DNA of 58,189 nucleotides from Stenotrophomonas sp. 278 (GCF_003935715.1 NZ_RHPP01000010.1:1-58189); one strand, 5' to 3'. Counted from the stretch's first letter, positions 27,547 through 37,914 are shown. Translations and numbers: made by a program. The notes: generated by a model not told the origin, from the letters alone.

Positions 27547-29829
27547 TCACTCCACGGTCGCCGGCAACCGGCGCTCAGGCTCGGCCTGGGTTTCCACGAA
27601 CAGCTCGTCGTCGCGGACGTCGATGCTGACCCGGCCGCCGTTCACCAGCTTGCCGAACAGCAGTTCGTCGGCCAGCGGACGCTTGACCTTGTCTTGGATC
27701 ACGCGCGCCATCGGGCGTGCGCCCATCAGCGGGTCGAAGCCATGGCGGGCCAGCCAGTCGCGCGCGGTCGGCGTGGCCGACAGGCTGACGTGCTTCTCCT
27801 GCAACAGCATTTCCAGCTCGATCAGGAACTTGTCCACAACGCGCAGGATATGCTCGAAGCCCAGCGGCTGGAACTGCACCACCGCATCGAGGCGGTTGCG
27901 GAATTCCGGCGTGAAGCTCTTGCGGATCACTTCCATTGCATCGGTGGCATGGTCCTGGCGGGTGAAGCCGATCGAACGCCGCGAGGCCTGGGCCGCGCCG
28001 GCATTCGTGGTCATCACCAGCACCACGTTCTTGAAGTTGGCTTCACGACCGTTGGTGTCGGTCAGAATGCCGCGGTCCATGACCTGCAGCAGAATGTTGA
28101 AGATGTCCGGATGGGCCTTCTCCACCTCGTCCAGCAGCAGCACGCAGTGCGGGGTCTTGACGATTTTTTCGGTCAGCAGGCCGCCCTGGTCGAATCCGAC
28201 ATAGCCCGGAGGCGCACCGATCAGTCGGCTGATCGAATGCGGTTCCATGTACTCGCTCATGTCGAAGCGGACCAGTTCGATGCCCAGCTGCAGCGCCAGC
28301 TGCTTGGTCACCTCGGTCTTGCCCACGCCGGTGGGACCGGCAAACAGGAAGTTGCCGATCGGCTTGTCGGGGTTGCCGAGGCCGGATCGGGCCAGCTTGA
28401 TCGCCGAGGACAGCGTCTCGATGGCCGGGTCCTGGCCGAAGATCACCATCTTCAGGTTGCGCTCCAGATGCTGCAGCACGTCTTTGTCGGTGGCGCTGAC
28501 CTGCTTGGCCGGAATGCGCGCCATCTTGGCGATGATGGTCTCGATTTCCTCGATATCGATCAGTTCCTTGCGCTCGCCCTCGGGCAGCAGGCGCTGGCGG
28601 GCACCGGCCTCATCGATCACATCGATGGCCTTGTCCGGCAGCAGGCGGTCGCCGATGTGCTTGACCGAAAGATCTACTGCCGCCTGCAGGGCATCGTCGG
28701 CATAGGTCACGCCGTGGTGCGCCTCATACTTCGGCTTCAAGCCCTGCAGGATCTCGTAGGTTTCGCCAACGGTCGGCTCGACGATGTCGATCTTCTGGAA
28801 GCGGCGGGCCAGCGCCCGATCCTTCTCGAAGATTCCGCGGTATTCCTGGAAGGTGGTGGACCCGATGCAGCGCAGCTCGCCCGACGCCAGCGCGGGCTTG
28901 ATCAGGTTGGACGCATCCATGGTGCCGCCCGAGGCCGAGCCGGCCCCGATGATGGTATGGATCTCGTCGATGAACAGCACCGCATTGGGCATTTTCTTCA
29001 GTGCGGTCAGCACGCCCTTCAGGCGCTTCTCGAAGTCGCCACGGTACTTGGTGCCAGCGACCAGCGCACCCAGGTCCAGCGAGTAGATGACCGCATCGGC
29101 CAACACTTCGGGCACCGAGCCTTCCACGATCCGCTTGGCCAGGCCTTCGGCGATGGCCGTCTTGCCCACGCCGGCCTCGCCCACGTACAGCGGGTTGTTC
29201 TTGCGGCGGCGGCACAGGACCTGGATGGTGCGCTCGATCTCGTCACGGCGCCCGACCAGCGGGTCGATCCGACCATTGCGGGCCGCATCGTTGAGATTGC
29301 TGGCGAATTCGGCCAGGGCGTCGCCCTTGCCTTCGCCCTCGCTACCTTCGGCACGCCCCTCGGCGTCACCGGCCGGCGGCGTTTCGCCCTCCTCGCCCAG
29401 CTTGGCAATGCCATGGGACAGATAATTGACGATATCCAGCCGGGTCACGTCCTGCTGGTTGAGGTAGTAAACCGCGTGTGAGTCTTTCTCACCGAAGATC
29501 GCCACCAGCACGTTGGCACCGGTGACCTCCTTCTTGCCCGAGGACTGCACGTGATACACGGCGCGCTGCAGCACGCGCTGGAAGCCCAGCGTGGGCTGGG
29601 TGTCGCGACCATCATCCTCGGCCAGGCGCGAGACCGAGGCTTCGATGGCCTGCTCCAGTTCCTGGCGCAGGCGCTCGGCATCGGCCCCGCAGGCCTTCAG
29701 CACCGCCTGGGCAGACGGGTTGTCCAGCAGTGCCAGCAGCAGGTGTTCCACCGTCATGAACTCATGCCGGGCCTCACGGGCGCGCTTGTAGCACTGTCCG
29801 ATGGTGTGTTCGAGGTCTTTGCTGAACAT
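27547..29829 (-). CDS. clpA: ATP-dependent Clp protease ATP-binding subunit ClpA
   Basis: This 760-residue double AAA+ unfoldase feeds substrates to ClpP. The N domain ([36 protein letters not shown]) binds ClpS. Walker A of D1 is [15 protein letters not shown] with Walker [16 protein letters not shown]2 has [13 protein letters not shown] and [13 protein letters not shown]. The ending carries the sensor-2 region [24 protein letters not shown]. clpP is not in the window, so the unfoldase must use one encoded elsewhere. clpS lies 270 bases upstream in the same direction, with a separate promoter possible in that gap. Confidence 0.96.
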   Translation of the reverse strand: MFSKDLEHTIGQCYKRAREARHEFMTVEHLLLALLDNPSAQAVLKACGADAERLRQELEQAIEASVSRLAEDDGRDTQPTLGFQRVLQRAVYHVQSSGKKEVTGANVLVAIFGEKDSHAVYYLNQQDVTRLDIVNYLSHGIAKLGEEGETPPAGDAEGRAEGSEGEGKGDALAEFASNLNDAARNGRIDPLVGRRDEIERTIQVLCRRRKNNPLYVGEAGVGKTAIAEGLAKRIVEGSVPEVLADAVIYSLDLGALVAGTKYRGDFEKRLKGVLTALKKMPNAVLFIDEIHTIIGAGSASGGTMDASNLIKPALASGELRCIGSTTFQEYRGIFEKDRALARRFQKIDIVEPTVGETYEILQGLKPKYEAHHGVTYADDALQAAVDLSVKHIGDRLLPDKAIDVIDEAGARQRLLPEGERKELIDIEEIETIIAKMARIPAKQVSATDKDVLQHLERNLKMVIFGQDPAIETLSSAIKLARSGLGNPDKPIGNFLFAGPTGVGKTEVTKQLALQLGIELVRFDMSEYMEPHSISRLIGAPPGYVGFDQGGLLTEKIVKTPHCVLLLDEVEKAHPDIFNILLQVMDRGILTDTNGREANFKNVVLVMTTNAGAAQASRRSIGFTRQDHATDAMEVIRKSFTPEFRNRLDAVVQFQPLGFEHILRVVDKFLIELEMLLQEKHVSLSATPTARDWLARHGFDPLMGARPMARVIQDKVKRPLADELLFGKLVNGGRVSIDVRDDELFVETQAEPERRLPATVE

Positions 29830-30099
29830 GTTCTACTCCGGCGGCAGTTGAGAACAATATGCGGCCTAGCGGCGGAAATTCCATCACCCTGGTGGAAGGG
29901 TGCGTTCAGACAGTGTTGGCAGTCGCGGTCCAACGCGCGGACCCATGCCCAGCATCGACCGTCCGCCTGTGACGAGAACGTCATGACCCCTTCGCGCGCC
30001 TGCTGCCTCCCCGGCGGCTCCCTGGCGCTGGTACCTGCAGATGACGCGCATGACGTCCTGAAACGGCCATGCGGCACCGGGCTCGGCCCGGCATGGCGA

Positions 30100-30429
30100 T
30101 TACCCCGCCTTCTCCATCGTGCACAGCAGAGGATGCTGGTTCATGCGCGAGAATTCATTGACCTGGGCCACCTTGGACTCGGCCACTTCGCGGGTGAACA
30201 CCCCGCACACGCCGCGGCCGCGGGTGTGCACATGGAGCATCACCTGGGTGGCCTTGTCGATGTCCATGGAGAAAAAGTGCTGCAGCACGGTCACCACGAA
30301 ATCCATCGGGGTGTAGTCGTCGTTCAACAGCATGACCTGATAGAACGGCGGCGGTGCGACCTCCGGCCGCGCCGGCTCGAGGGCGACGCCATGGTCGTGG
30401 TGGGGTTCTTGTGAGGGCTCGCGTGGCAT
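30100..30429 (-). CDS. clpS: ClpAP adaptor protein ClpS
   Basis: This 109-residue protein recognises N-degrons and docks on the ClpA N domain. Key segments are [18 protein letters not shown], where the acidic NDD residues and Met/Phe form the N-end pocket, and [22 protein letters not shown] 30429 is chosen over the longer frame, which adds residues not expected for the family. Together with aat 4 kb away it completes the bacterial N-end rule pathway. Confidence 0.95.
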   Translation of the reverse strand: MPREPSQEPHHDHGVALEPARPEVAPPPFYQVMLLNDDYTPMDFVVTVLQHFFSMDIDKATQVMLHVHTRGRGVCGVFTREVAESKVAQVNEFSRMNQHPLLCTMEKAG

Positions 30430-30520
30430 CCGCACAGTATAAACGCGCGCCCTGCCGGATTGGACGCCGCCCGCTGCGCCCGTCACAATTCACTCATCCG
30501 CATGACTTCACAGGCTTTTC

Positions 30521-30982
30521 ATGAAGACCCTCCTGGCCCCGCTGCTGCTGGGCGCTGCCTTCAGCGCACAGGCCTCCACGCCCGATCCGGCCGTGGGCAA
30601 GGCGCTGGATGCGCTCGGCTACCCTTACGAGGTGGATGAGGACGGTGACTACAAGATGGTGTTCGACGTCGACAACGACCGCACCCAGCTGGTGTTCGTC
30701 CGTTCGGCCGTCGAAGACTACGGCAGTCATCGCATCCGAGAGATCTGGTCCCCCGGCTACAACGCGCCCGCGGACCAGTTCACCGCAGAAGTCGCCAACC
30801 GCCTGCTGGAGGATGCCCAGGACGCCAAGCTGGGGGGCTGGGTCAAGCAGAAGCATCTAGCCATGTTCGTGGTCAAGATTGACGCCGATGCCGACGGCCC
30901 GGTGCTGGCCGACGCCATCGAGGCAGCCACCCACACCGCCGACGCGATGGAGCTGGCGCTGACCGGGCAGGATGAGTACTGA
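30521..30982 (+). CDS. Secreted YbjN-like protein of unknown function
   Basis: This 153-residue protein starts MKTLLAPLLLGAAFSAQAS, a signal peptide. The mature part (VGKALDALGYPYEVDEDGDYKMVFDVDNDRTQLVFVRS) has the alpha-beta pattern of YbjN/type III chaperone-like folds, and an acidic C-terminal helix (ADGPVLADAIEAATHTADAM). The fold assignment is by analogy. The gene diverges from clpS, and its stop overlaps nudJ by 11 bases, so it is probably the first gene of the nudJ-mnmA-hflD transcript. Confidence 0.7.
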   Translation: MKTLLAPLLLGAAFSAQASTPDPAVGKALDALGYPYEVDEDGDYKMVFDVDNDRTQLVFVRSAVEDYGSHRIREIWSPGYNAPADQFTAEVANRLLEDAQDAKLGGWVKQKHLAMFVVKIDADADGPVLADAIEAATHTADAMELALTGQDEY

Positions 30983-31445
30983 CGTGGAACCCGCAACAGC
31001 ACAGCGCTGGGCTCCCCATGTGACCGTGGCCACTGTGGTGGTCCGCGACGGCCGTCTGCTGCTGGTCGAGGAAGCCATTGACGGCCAGGCGGTACTCAAC
31101 CAGCCCGCCGGCCACCTCGAGCCGGGCGAAAGCCTGGCCGCCGCTGCCGTGCGCGAGACACTGGAAGAAACCGGCTGGCAGGTCGCGCTGACCGCCTTCA
31201 TTGGCTGCTACCAGTGGACCGCGCCGGACGGTACCGCGTTCCTGCGCTTTGCATTCGCCGCCGACCCGATCCGCCACGATCCGATCCGGTCGCTGGATGC
31301 CGGTATCCTGCAGGCGTTGTGGCTGACCCCGGCGGAGCTGCGCTCCAACCCGCCCCGGCTGCGCAGTCCGCTGGTAAGCCAGGTGGTGGAGGACTACCTC
31401 GCCGGCCAGCGCCATCCGCTTGGCCTTTTGAAGGAATCGGCATGA
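30972..31445 (+). CDS. nudJ: Nudix hydrolase, NudJ type (HMP-PP / phosphatase)
   Basis: This 157-residue enzyme has a complete Nudix box, [23 protein letters not shown], read as the GX5EX7REUXEEXGU pattern, preceded by [19 protein letters not shown]. NudJ of E. coli hydrolyses hydroxymethylpyrimidine pyrophosphate and nucleoside di- or triphosphates. The assignment to NudJ rests on position directly before mnmA and hflD, as in E. coli, and on length. Its stop overlaps mnmA by 4 bases. Confidence 0.88.
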   Translation: MSTDVEPATAQRWAPHVTVATVVVRDGRLLLVEEAIDGQAVLNQPAGHLEPGESLAAAAVRETLEETGWQVALTAFIGCYQWTAPDGTAFLRFAFAADPIRHDPIRSLDAGILQALWLTPAELRSNPPRLRSPLVSQVVEDYLAGQRHPLGLLKESA

Positions 31446-32581
31446 GTACGCCCCGCATCATGGTTGGTGTATCTGGCGGCGTCGATTCGTCGGTGGCGGC
31501 GTGGAGGCTGGTGCAGCAGGGCGAGCCGGTGGCCGGGTTGTTCATGCAGAACTGGGCCGATGACGGCAGCGGCGAATGCCGCGCCGAGGACGACCGCCGC
31601 GACGCGGTGGCCGTGTGTGGCCTGCTCGACATCCCGTTCCACTTCCGGGATTTCTCGAGCGAGTACTGGCAGGGGGTGTTCGAGCACTTCCTGGCCGAGT
31701 ATGCCGCCGGCCGCACGCCCAACCCGGATGTGCTGTGCAACCGCGAAGTAAAGTTCAAGCACTTCCTGGATGCCGCCCGGGAGCTCGGCGCCGAACGCAT
31801 TGCCACCGGTCACTACGCCCGGGTCGCCCAGATCGGGCGACGCTGGGCGCTGCTGCGCGGTGCCGACCGCAGCAAGGACCAGAGCTATTTCCTGCACCAG
31901 CTGGGGCAGACCCAGCTGGCCGCCACGTTGTTCCCGATTGGCGACCTGCAGAAGAACGACCTGCGCCGGATCGCCCGCGACGCACGCCTGCCCACCCACG
32001 CCAAGAAAGACTCCACCGGCATCTGTTTCATCGGCGAGCGCGATTTCCGCGAGTTCCTCGGTCGCTACCTGCCCGCCCGCAGCGGACAGATCCATGACCC
32101 GCAGGGCCAGGTGATCGCCGAGCATCCCGGCGTCTTCTACTTCACGCTCGGGCAGCGCGAAGGCCTGAACATCGGCGGTGTCCGCGGGCGTCCTGCGGCA
32201 CCGTGGTATGTGGTCGGCAAGGACGTGGCCAGCAACGTGCTGTACGTGGACCAGGACCGCGAAAGCCCGTGGATGCAGTCCACCCGGCTGCATTCGGAGG
32301 TGGCGCACTGGATCGCCGGTGCGCCGCCGGCACGGCAGTTTGAATGCACCGCCCAGACCCGTTACCGCCAGCCGGACGAACCATGCGCGGTAACGGTCCG
32401 CGACGATGGCACGCTGGAGGTGCGCTTTGCCAATCCCCAGCGTGCCGTCACTCCGGGTCAATCCCTGGTGCTGTATGACGACGAGGTCTGCCTGGGCGGT
32501 GCGGTGATCGCCGCCACCGACGCGCCGCTGGAACAGCGGCTGCGGACCACCCCTTCCCCCTTCGAGGTAACTGCTGCATGA
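31442..32581 (+). CDS. mnmA: tRNA-specific 2-thiouridylase MnmA
   Basis: This 379-residue enzyme makes the 2-thio group of wobble uridine in Lys, Glu and Gln tRNAs. The PP-loop [15 protein letters not shown] binds ATP. The catalytic cysteines are Cys in [12 protein letters not shown] and Cys in [12 protein letters not shown]. Conserved tRNA-contacting segments ([23 protein letters not shown]) are present. It sits in overlapping order nudJ-mnmA-hflD. Confidence 0.96.
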   Translation: MSTPRIMVGVSGGVDSSVAAWRLVQQGEPVAGLFMQNWADDGSGECRAEDDRRDAVAVCGLLDIPFHFRDFSSEYWQGVFEHFLAEYAAGRTPNPDVLCNREVKFKHFLDAARELGAERIATGHYARVAQIGRRWALLRGADRSKDQSYFLHQLGQTQLAATLFPIGDLQKNDLRRIARDARLPTHAKKDSTGICFIGERDFREFLGRYLPARSGQIHDPQGQVIAEHPGVFYFTLGQREGLNIGGVRGRPAAPWYVVGKDVASNVLYVDQDRESPWMQSTRLHSEVAHWIAGAPPARQFECTAQTRYRQPDEPCAVTVRDDGTLEVRFANPQRAVTPGQSLVLYDDEVCLGGAVIAATDAPLEQRLRTTPSPFEVTAA

Positions 32582-33192
32582 GTTTTTCTGTCGACGACCG
32601 CGTTCTTGCTCTGGCCGGCATCGCCCAGGCCCTGCAGCAGGTGCGCCGCATCGCCGAAACCGGACATTCCGAGGCGGGCGTGGTCCGCACCGCGATCGAC
32701 AGCGTGTTCAGGATCGACGCCGACAGCCCACAGGCGATTTACGGCGGCCCGGCCCAGCTGGCTCCCGGCCTGCGCCTGCTGCACAACTACTTCCGCAACC
32801 AGGGCCAGGACGAGATCCTGCCACGCCTGGCTCTGGCCGTGCTGCAACTGGAGCGGACGTTCGTGCGTAACTATGACGTGGTCAGTGCGGTCAGCGAGGG
32901 CATCGCCCGCGCCCAGCGCCAGGCCAGCGAACTCGGCGACAGCGCCCACCCCGACGTGCTGGCGGCGCTGGGCGCGCTGTATGCCGACACCATCAGCCAT
33001 CTCAAGCCACGCGTGATGGTCCAGGGCAACCCGCACTACCTGGGCCAGGCCGGCGTCATCGCCGAGATCCGTGCCCTGTTGCTGGCGGCGGTGCGCTCGG
33101 CGGTGCTGTGGCGGCAGACCGGTGGTCAGTACTGGGACTTCCTGCTCTCGCGCAAGGCCATGGTCGAGGCTGTGGACCGCCATCTGCGTTGA
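32578..33192 (+). CDS. hflD: HflD / DUF489 family protein
   Basis: This 204-residue, largely helical protein starts [20 protein letters not shown] and contains [12 protein letters not shown], the long [21 protein letters not shown] helix and [14 protein letters not shown], all expected of HflD. In E. coli HflD sits at the inner membrane and lowers lambda CII activity; the role outside lambda is unclear. Its ATG overlaps the mnmA stop. Confidence 0.92.
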   Translation: MSFSVDDRVLALAGIAQALQQVRRIAETGHSEAGVVRTAIDSVFRIDADSPQAIYGGPAQLAPGLRLLHNYFRNQGQDEILPRLALAVLQLERTFVRNYDVVSAVSEGIARAQRQASELGDSAHPDVLAALGALYADTISHLKPRVMVQGNPHYLGQAGVIAEIRALLLAAVRSAVLWRQTGGQYWDFLLSRKAMVEAVDRHLR

Positions 33193-33217
33193 CCCGCGGC
33201 AATTTGTGCAGCGCCGC

Positions 33218-33244
33218 TAAAGCTCCGGGGGGTACGGCCGATAC
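33218..33244 (+). promoter_or_regulatory. Sigma-28 (FliA) promoter of the chemoreceptor gene
   Basis: TAAAGCTC and GCCGATAC are separated by exactly 11 bases. Against TAAAGTTT-N11-GCCGATAA, 13 of 16 positions match. It lies 28 bases before the chemoreceptor start, in the short gap after hflD. Confidence 0.8.
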
Positions 33245-33272
33245 ATTCACCGTGCACCTCCCGAGAACGTCC

Positions 33273-34463
33273 ATGTACTCACGCATTTTCATTCGTCTGG
33301 CCGCCCCCCTGGTCCTGACCCTCCTGCTCCCCCTGGCCATTGGCCTGGACTGGCCCGCCGCACTGCGCTGGGCGATCCTGACCACGATGACGCTCAGCTG
33401 GCTGGGCTTTGCCTGGTGGACCACCCGCGCCCAGGCGCAACGCTCCCCGGAGCATGCCCGGATCCTGCGTGAACAGGACCAGCTGCTGACCGAGCTGCGC
33501 CAGTTTGTCGGCAACGAAATCGAAGGTTCGCGGGGTGAAGTCGAGCGTGCCCGTGACCTGATCCGCCACGCGGTGGGCGGTCTGGGCAGCAGCTTCGATG
33601 CGATGAACCGCAAGTCCCGCCAGCAGAGCCAGGCCCTGGCCCGCATCGTGGACCGCGCCGGCGAAGACGGTGGTGCCGGTGTCGACGTGGCCCGTTTCGC
33701 CCAGCACGCCAGCCACCGCATGGAACAGCTGGTCGAGGCGCTGGAACAGGTCAGCGGCCAGAGCAGCACCACGGTGCAGCATATCGACCAGATGGCCCAG
33801 CACCTGGACGGCATCTTTGCGCTGCTGGAAGACGTGAAGTCGATTGCCGACCAGACCAACCTGCTGGCGCTGAACGCCGCCATTGAAGCGGCCCGCGCCG
33901 GCGAAGCCGGTCGTGGCTTCGCAGTGGTGGCCGACGAAGTGCGCAACCTGTCCGAGCGCTCGACCACGTTCAACGAGCAGATCCGCAAGCTGGCGCACAG
34001 TTCCAAGGACGCCATCGCCAAGGTTCGCGAAACCGTTTCGCACATGGCCTCGCGCGACATGGACCGCTCCCGCGAAGCGCGTCACGAAGCTGCCGCGATG
34101 CTCGACAACGTGGCCCAGATCAACGCTTCGCTGGGCGACGGCATGCGCGAGATCTCCGAGTGCGGCCGTGCCATCGACAGCAGCGTGGCCGAAGCGGTTC
34201 GCGCCCTGCAGTTCGAGGACATCGCCACCCAGGCCCTGGGCGGCGTGCACACCCACCTGGACCGCCTGACCTCGATCAACCGCGAAGCGCTGGCCCTGCA
34301 GGAACTGCTGCACCGCAATGGTGGCGTGTTCGACGAAGAGATCGTCAGCGCCCTGCAGCGTACCGGCAACCGCCTGCGCGACATGCGCGTGGAGTGGGAG
34401 CGCCCGCCGCACAAGGCGGTGGCCCAGCAGAACATGTCGGCCGGCGCAGTCGAGCTGTTCTGA
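33273..34463 (+). CDS. Chemoreceptor-like signalling protein without ligand or HAMP domain
   Basis: This 396-residue protein has two short N-terminal hydrophobic helices ([34 protein letters not shown]), then an all-helical cytoplasmic part. The signalling hairpin tip is clear: [20 protein letters not shown] and [18 protein letters not shown]. No periplasmic sensing domain and no HAMP domain are visible. Near the C-terminus, [13 protein letters not shown] resembles the LQFQD(I/M) motif shared by CheZ-like and other chemotaxis-associated proteins. The sigma-28 promoter shows it is made with the late flagellar genes. It may sense membrane or internal state, or serve as a scaffold rather than a classical receptor. 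Confidence 0.88.
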   Translation: MYSRIFIRLAAPLVLTLLLPLAIGLDWPAALRWAILTTMTLSWLGFAWWTTRAQAQRSPEHARILREQDQLLTELRQFVGNEIEGSRGEVERARDLIRHAVGGLGSSFDAMNRKSRQQSQALARIVDRAGEDGGAGVDVARFAQHASHRMEQLVEALEQVSGQSSTTVQHIDQMAQHLDGIFALLEDVKSIADQTNLLALNAAIEAARAGEAGRGFAVVADEVRNLSERSTTFNEQIRKLAHSSKDAIAKVRETVSHMASRDMDRSREARHEAAAMLDNVAQINASLGDGMREISECGRAIDSSVAEAVRALQFEDIATQALGGVHTHLDRLTSINREALALQELLHRNGGVFDEEIVSALQRTGNRLRDMRVEWERPPHKAVAQQNMSAGAVELF

Positions 34464-34491
34464 TCAGATGAACCCTGCCGGTAACGGCAGC

Positions 34492-34524
34492 CACAACGGC
34501 CCCGGCACTCCCGGGGCCGTTGTG
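34492..34524 (+). terminator. Terminator-like hairpin after the chemoreceptor gene
   Basis: CACAACGGCCCCGG and CCGGGGCCGTTGTG flank a short loop, a stem of about 14 pairs, 28 bases after the stop codon. There is no T run, so it may be a processing hairpin rather than a strong terminator. Confidence 0.6.
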
Positions 34525-34562
34525 CGTGCACAGCTCCCCCCAGCTTTGTAGATGACACCCTC

Positions 34563-34832
34563 ATGCTGTTGAACGCCCCCAATGCAGCACTGATTGCCAG
34601 CTCCGTCACCGAAACCGCGGTCGACGCGCTGCGCCCGGCCCCAACACCACCGCCGAACGGCCGCGCGCTGCTGCCGGTGCTGGAGCAGCTGGCGCAGCAG
34701 GAACTGGCCCGCCTGGTCGCCGCGCAGCCGGCCCCCACCCCCACCCCCACCTGCAACCCGGCCTACGCCGGCCTCGCCTGGGACCTGGGGCTGAGTGGTG
34801 ACGAGTTCGATCCGGTCGCGCGCATCCCGTAA
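34563..34832 (+). CDS. Small Ala/Pro-rich protein, function unknown
   Basis: The 89-residue frame starts MLLNAPNAALIASSVTE and contains a predicted helix (LLPVLEQLAQQELARLVAAQ), a PAPTPTPT stretch encoded by CCCCCA repeats, and an acidic-aromatic end (AGLAWDLGLSGDEFDP). No signal peptide, membrane helix or known domain is seen, and no clear ribosome site. It may be real because its codon use looks ordinary, but a spurious frame cannot be excluded. Confidence 0.45.
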   Translation: MLLNAPNAALIASSVTETAVDALRPAPTPPPNGRALLPVLEQLAQQELARLVAAQPAPTPTPTCNPAYAGLAWDLGLSGDEFDPVARIP

Positions 34833-34859
34833 CGTCGCTCGCGTGATTGCACACGCTGC

Positions 34860-34882
34860 GTAGAGCCGGGCTCTGCCCGGCT
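34860..34882 (+). repeat. GTAG-type palindrome, left end of module A
   Basis: GTAG followed by AGCCGGGC-TCT-GCCCGGCT, a 7-8-base stem. The same 23-mer recurs at 41948-41970 and, inverted, at 35091-35113. Confidence 0.8.
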
Positions 34883-35090
34883 TGCTGTTGGATTTAGGCG
34901 AACAGCACTCGGCTCAAGGCATCCCTGGGTTGGCAGATGCCAAATCAACGGCGTTGTCGATCTGGGTCATGCGTTACCGGAAGTTGGGGATTTCACGGCC
35001 GTCGTCTGTCGACCGACGCTACCGGGCCGGAACCGCGCGCGGGCTTTGCTCTTCCGTGGCCACCGACGCACTGTCGGGGCGCCCAACAGC

Positions 35091-35113
35091 AGCCGGGCAG
35101 AGCCCGGCTCTAC
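35091..35113 (-). repeat. GTAG-type palindrome, right end of module A
   Basis: Exact inverted copy of the element at 34860-34882; CTAC is at the right edge. Confidence 0.8.
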
Positions 35114-35136
35114 GTAGACCACGCAATGGCGAACGG

Positions 35137-37914
35137 TTACGGCAGCGCCACAACCTCACGCGGCAGCGTTGCCGCCCCACCCGCTTTCAGGAACTGCGCG
35201 AGGTCGCGCGGGGTCAGCGGGCGGGAGTACAGGTAGCCCTGGATCTCATCGCAACCCTGGCGGCGCAGCAGGGCTTCTTCCTGCTCGGTTTCCACGCCTT
35301 CGGCCACCACCTTCATGCCCAGTGCGTGGCCCAGGTGCACGATCGCCTGGGTGACCTCGGCCGTGCCTGCGTCATGCAGCATGCCCTGGACGAAACTGCG
35401 GTCGATCTTCAAGCGGCCGACCGGGAACCGGTTGAGGTAGTGCAGGTTCGAGAACCCGGTGCCGAAATCATCCACCGCCAACGGTACCCCGTGCCGCTCG
35501 AGCACATCGAAGCAATCGCGCAGCACATCGGTGTCGCGGATCAGCGCCGACTCGGTCAGTTCCAGCTCCAGTCGGCTCGGTGGCCAGCCATGTGCGTGGC
35601 AGATTTCGATGACCCGCTCGGCAAATCCCCGGTCGCGCAGCTGCACGGCCGACACATTCACCGCGACCCGGTCGAATACCAGCCCCGCGCGATCCCAGGC
35701 CGCTGCCTGGCGACATGCTTCGGTCAGGACCCAGTCGCCGATGCGCACAATTTCGCCGCACTTTTCGGCAATCGGAATGAACTCGGCCGGACTGCAGTAG
35801 CCGATACCCGGGCGGTGCCAGCGCAGAAGGGCTTCAATGGCCGGCGGCTGGTCGTTGGCGGCGTGCATCAGCGGCTGGTAGGCCAGGCTGAATTCCTCGC
35901 GCTCGATCGCGCCCAGCAGCGCATGCTCGATCTCCAGCTTGCGCTGGATCCGGGCCAGCGCATCCTGGCTGTAATACTGGTACGTATTGCGCCCGGCTTC
36001 CTTGGCGGCATACATCGCCGCGTCCGCCGCGCGCAGCAGCGAATCGAAATCGCTGCGGGTGTCATCCAGCATGGCAATGCCCACGCTGGCCCCCACCTTC
36101 AGGGTAATGTCGCCACGCTGCAGGGGTTCGGCCAGGGACGCGATCAGCTTGCGCGCCACGTGCCCGGCATCTTCCGGGTCGGCCAGGTCGCGCAGCACCA
36201 CGATGAACTCGTCTCCGCTGAATCGTCCGAACAGGTCGGCATTGCGCAGGGCCTGGTGCAGGCGTGCCGCCGCAGCCTTGAGCAGCGTGTCGCCGGTGGC
36301 GTGGCCAAACGTGTCGTTGATGGTCTTGAAGCCGTCCAGGTCGATGAACAGCATCGCCAGGGAGGCATTCCGGTCACGCGCCTCCTCGATCGCCTCGGCA
36401 GTCTGCTCGCGCAGCAGCATCCGGTTCGGCAGGCCCGTCAGCAGGTCGTAATGCGCCAGCAGCTCGATGCGCTCGTTGGCTTCACGTTCGCGGGTGATGT
36501 CACGGAACAGGACCACGAAACGCGTCGGCAGGCCGTCGCGATGGTCCAGCTCGATCAGCACCTGCACCCAGATGCGCAGGCCGGAATGGCGGTAGAAGCA
36601 CAGGTCCAGCTGCTCAGGAAGCCCGCCGTCGGCAATGCGGGTCAGTGCCGCCTCGAAGCTGTCACGCGAATCCTGGGTGTACAGCGCCAGCGCCTGGTCC
36701 AGGGTGATCGGTTCCTTGCGAAGCCCATGGATGCGGTAGCACTCCTCGGTCCATTGCATGTTCCGGGTGGCCACCTCGATCTCGCAGCCGCCGATGCGGC
36801 CCAGCGCGGAGACCCGGTTGAGCAGTTCGGTCCGCCAGCGGATCAGCGCATCGGTCTGATGCTGCTCGGTGATGTTCTGGACCTGGCCGAGCAGACGCTG
36901 CATGCGGCCATCCGGGCGCAGCAGCGGCTGCATCCACAAGCGCAGATACAGCACGCCTTCGTTTCCGCGCGGCAGCTCCAGGTCCAGTGTGGCCGGCTTG
37001 CCGTCGCGCAGCAGACGCCGCCACGCACGCTGCAGCTCGGTCCGCGAATGCGGTGCCAACACCCGCAGCCAATGCCTCCGGCTCAGCGGTGCCCGGCTCA
37101 CGCCCAGCAATGCAAGCAATTCCGGCGACCACCAGAACTGGCGGCCATCCGGGTCCCAGGACCAGCTGCCCATGCTGGCAATCCGCTGGGCCTCGCGCAG
37201 GTGCAGCTGCTGCTCCAGCAGCTGCACCTCCATGTCCTTCTGGGCCTGGATGTCGGTGTGCGTGCCCACCATGCGCAATGGCTGGCCATCAACCGTGCGT
37301 GCCACCACCCGGCCGCGGTCCAGCACCCAGCGCCAGTCGCCCTCCGGGTGACGGATGCGGTACTGCGCGGTATAGACCTCGCCCTCGCCGCGCAGATGTG
37401 CGTCCAGCGCGCTGCGCACCGCCGGCTGATCGTCCGGATGCACCTGGGACAGCAGAGCGCTGCCCGCCCCGGCCGGAGCCGCCTCGTCGGCCTCGCGCGG
37501 CACATCATCCCAGCGACGCGAGCGTGTCACCGCATCACGCGGCAGGTCCCAGTCCCACAGGCCATGTCCGGCGTGGTCCAGGGCAAGCTCCCAGCGGCTA
37601 CCCGCATACGGAGCCACCGGCTCGGGCACGCTCAAGGTAAATGCCAGCAGCTGCCCGTCGGCATCATGCACCGCGCGCAGCCAGCCATCGAAGCGGCCAC
37701 GCGGACCGCCGGGCAGCTGGCATGGAACCAGGCCACCATCGGCCGCCAGCAGGCGCAAAGACTCCAGCAGCTCACCGTAGGCCGCCACGGTCGCCGGCAA
37801 CCCATGCTCACGCGCGACCGGATTGGCCGCGAGCGGGCGCCCGGTCCGGTCAAGGATGACCAGGGCCGAGGCCAGGGGGTGCTGCAGCAGACTCGCGATA
37901 ATCCCTTGGTCCAC
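35137..37914 (-). CDS. Multi-PAS diguanylate cyclase/phosphodiesterase (GGDEF-EAL)
   Basis: This protein of about 925 residues has no membrane helix. Three or more PAS-like segments are visible (start LASALVILDRTGRPLAANPV; SRWELALDHAGHGLWDWDLP; IASMGSWSWDPDGRQFWWSP; and ALGRIGGCEIEVATRNMQW). The cyclase domain has SGDEF in place of GGDEF (36205-36219), a variant found in active enzymes, plus DLLTGLPNR and FIDLDGFKTINDTFGH. The EAL domain is complete: IEALLRW, NVSAVQL, LTESAL, VDDFGTGFSN, KIDRSF, AEGVE and IQGY, so phosphodiesterase activity is likely. GTG 37914 with GGAG nine bases upstream is chosen; a GTG at 38010 would extend it by 32 residues and overlap the divergent promoter region. Confidence 0.88.
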   Translation of the reverse strand: MDQGIIASLLQHPLASALVILDRTGRPLAANPVAREHGLPATVAAYGELLESLRLLAADGGLVPCQLPGGPRGRFDGWLRAVHDADGQLLAFTLSVPEPVAPYAGSRWELALDHAGHGLWDWDLPRDAVTRSRRWDDVPREADEAAPAGAGSALLSQVHPDDQPAVRSALDAHLRGEGEVYTAQYRIRHPEGDWRWVLDRGRVVARTVDGQPLRMVGTHTDIQAQKDMEVQLLEQQLHLREAQRIASMGSWSWDPDGRQFWWSPELLALLGVSRAPLSRRHWLRVLAPHSRTELQRAWRRLLRDGKPATLDLELPRGNEGVLYLRLWMQPLLRPDGRMQRLLGQVQNITEQHQTDALIRWRTELLNRVSALGRIGGCEIEVATRNMQWTEECYRIHGLRKEPITLDQALALYTQDSRDSFEAALTRIADGGLPEQLDLCFYRHSGLRIWVQVLIELDHRDGLPTRFVVLFRDITREREANERIELLAHYDLLTGLPNRMLLREQTAEAIEEARDRNASLAMLFIDLDGFKTINDTFGHATGDTLLKAAAARLHQALRNADLFGRFSGDEFIVVLRDLADPEDAGHVARKLIASLAEPLQRGDITLKVGASVGIAMLDDTRSDFDSLLRAADAAMYAAKEAGRNTYQYYSQDALARIQRKLEIEHALLGAIEREEFSLAYQPLMHAANDQPPAIEALLRWHRPGIGYCSPAEFIPIAEKCGEIVRIGDWVLTEACRQAAAWDRAGLVFDRVAVNVSAVQLRDRGFAERVIEICHAHGWPPSRLELELTESALIRDTDVLRDCFDVLERHGVPLAVDDFGTGFSNLHYLNRFPVGRLKIDRSFVQGMLHDAGTAEVTQAIVHLGHALGMKVVAEGVETEQEEALLRRQGCDEIQGYLYSRPLTPRDLAQFLKAGGAATLPREVVALP

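Larger units (their letters stand above)
34833..35136. repeat. Composite intergenic repeat module A, bounded by inverted GTAG palindromes
   Basis: The left edge (34860-34882) and right edge (35091-35113) are the same 23-mer in opposite orientation, starting GTAGAGCCGGGCTC. An internal GTAG palindrome is at 35001-35022. Between them are segments shared with module B at 41948-42299: GCTGTTGG, TTTAGGCGAACAG, AATCAACGGC and GTGGCCACCGACGCACTGTC. No gene is seen in it. Confidence 0.75.

Noticed and set aside
27694-29481. 595-codon open frame on the plus strand opposite clpA
   Set aside because: It is a mirror of the clpA reading frame with no recognisable domain; clpA is unmistakable.
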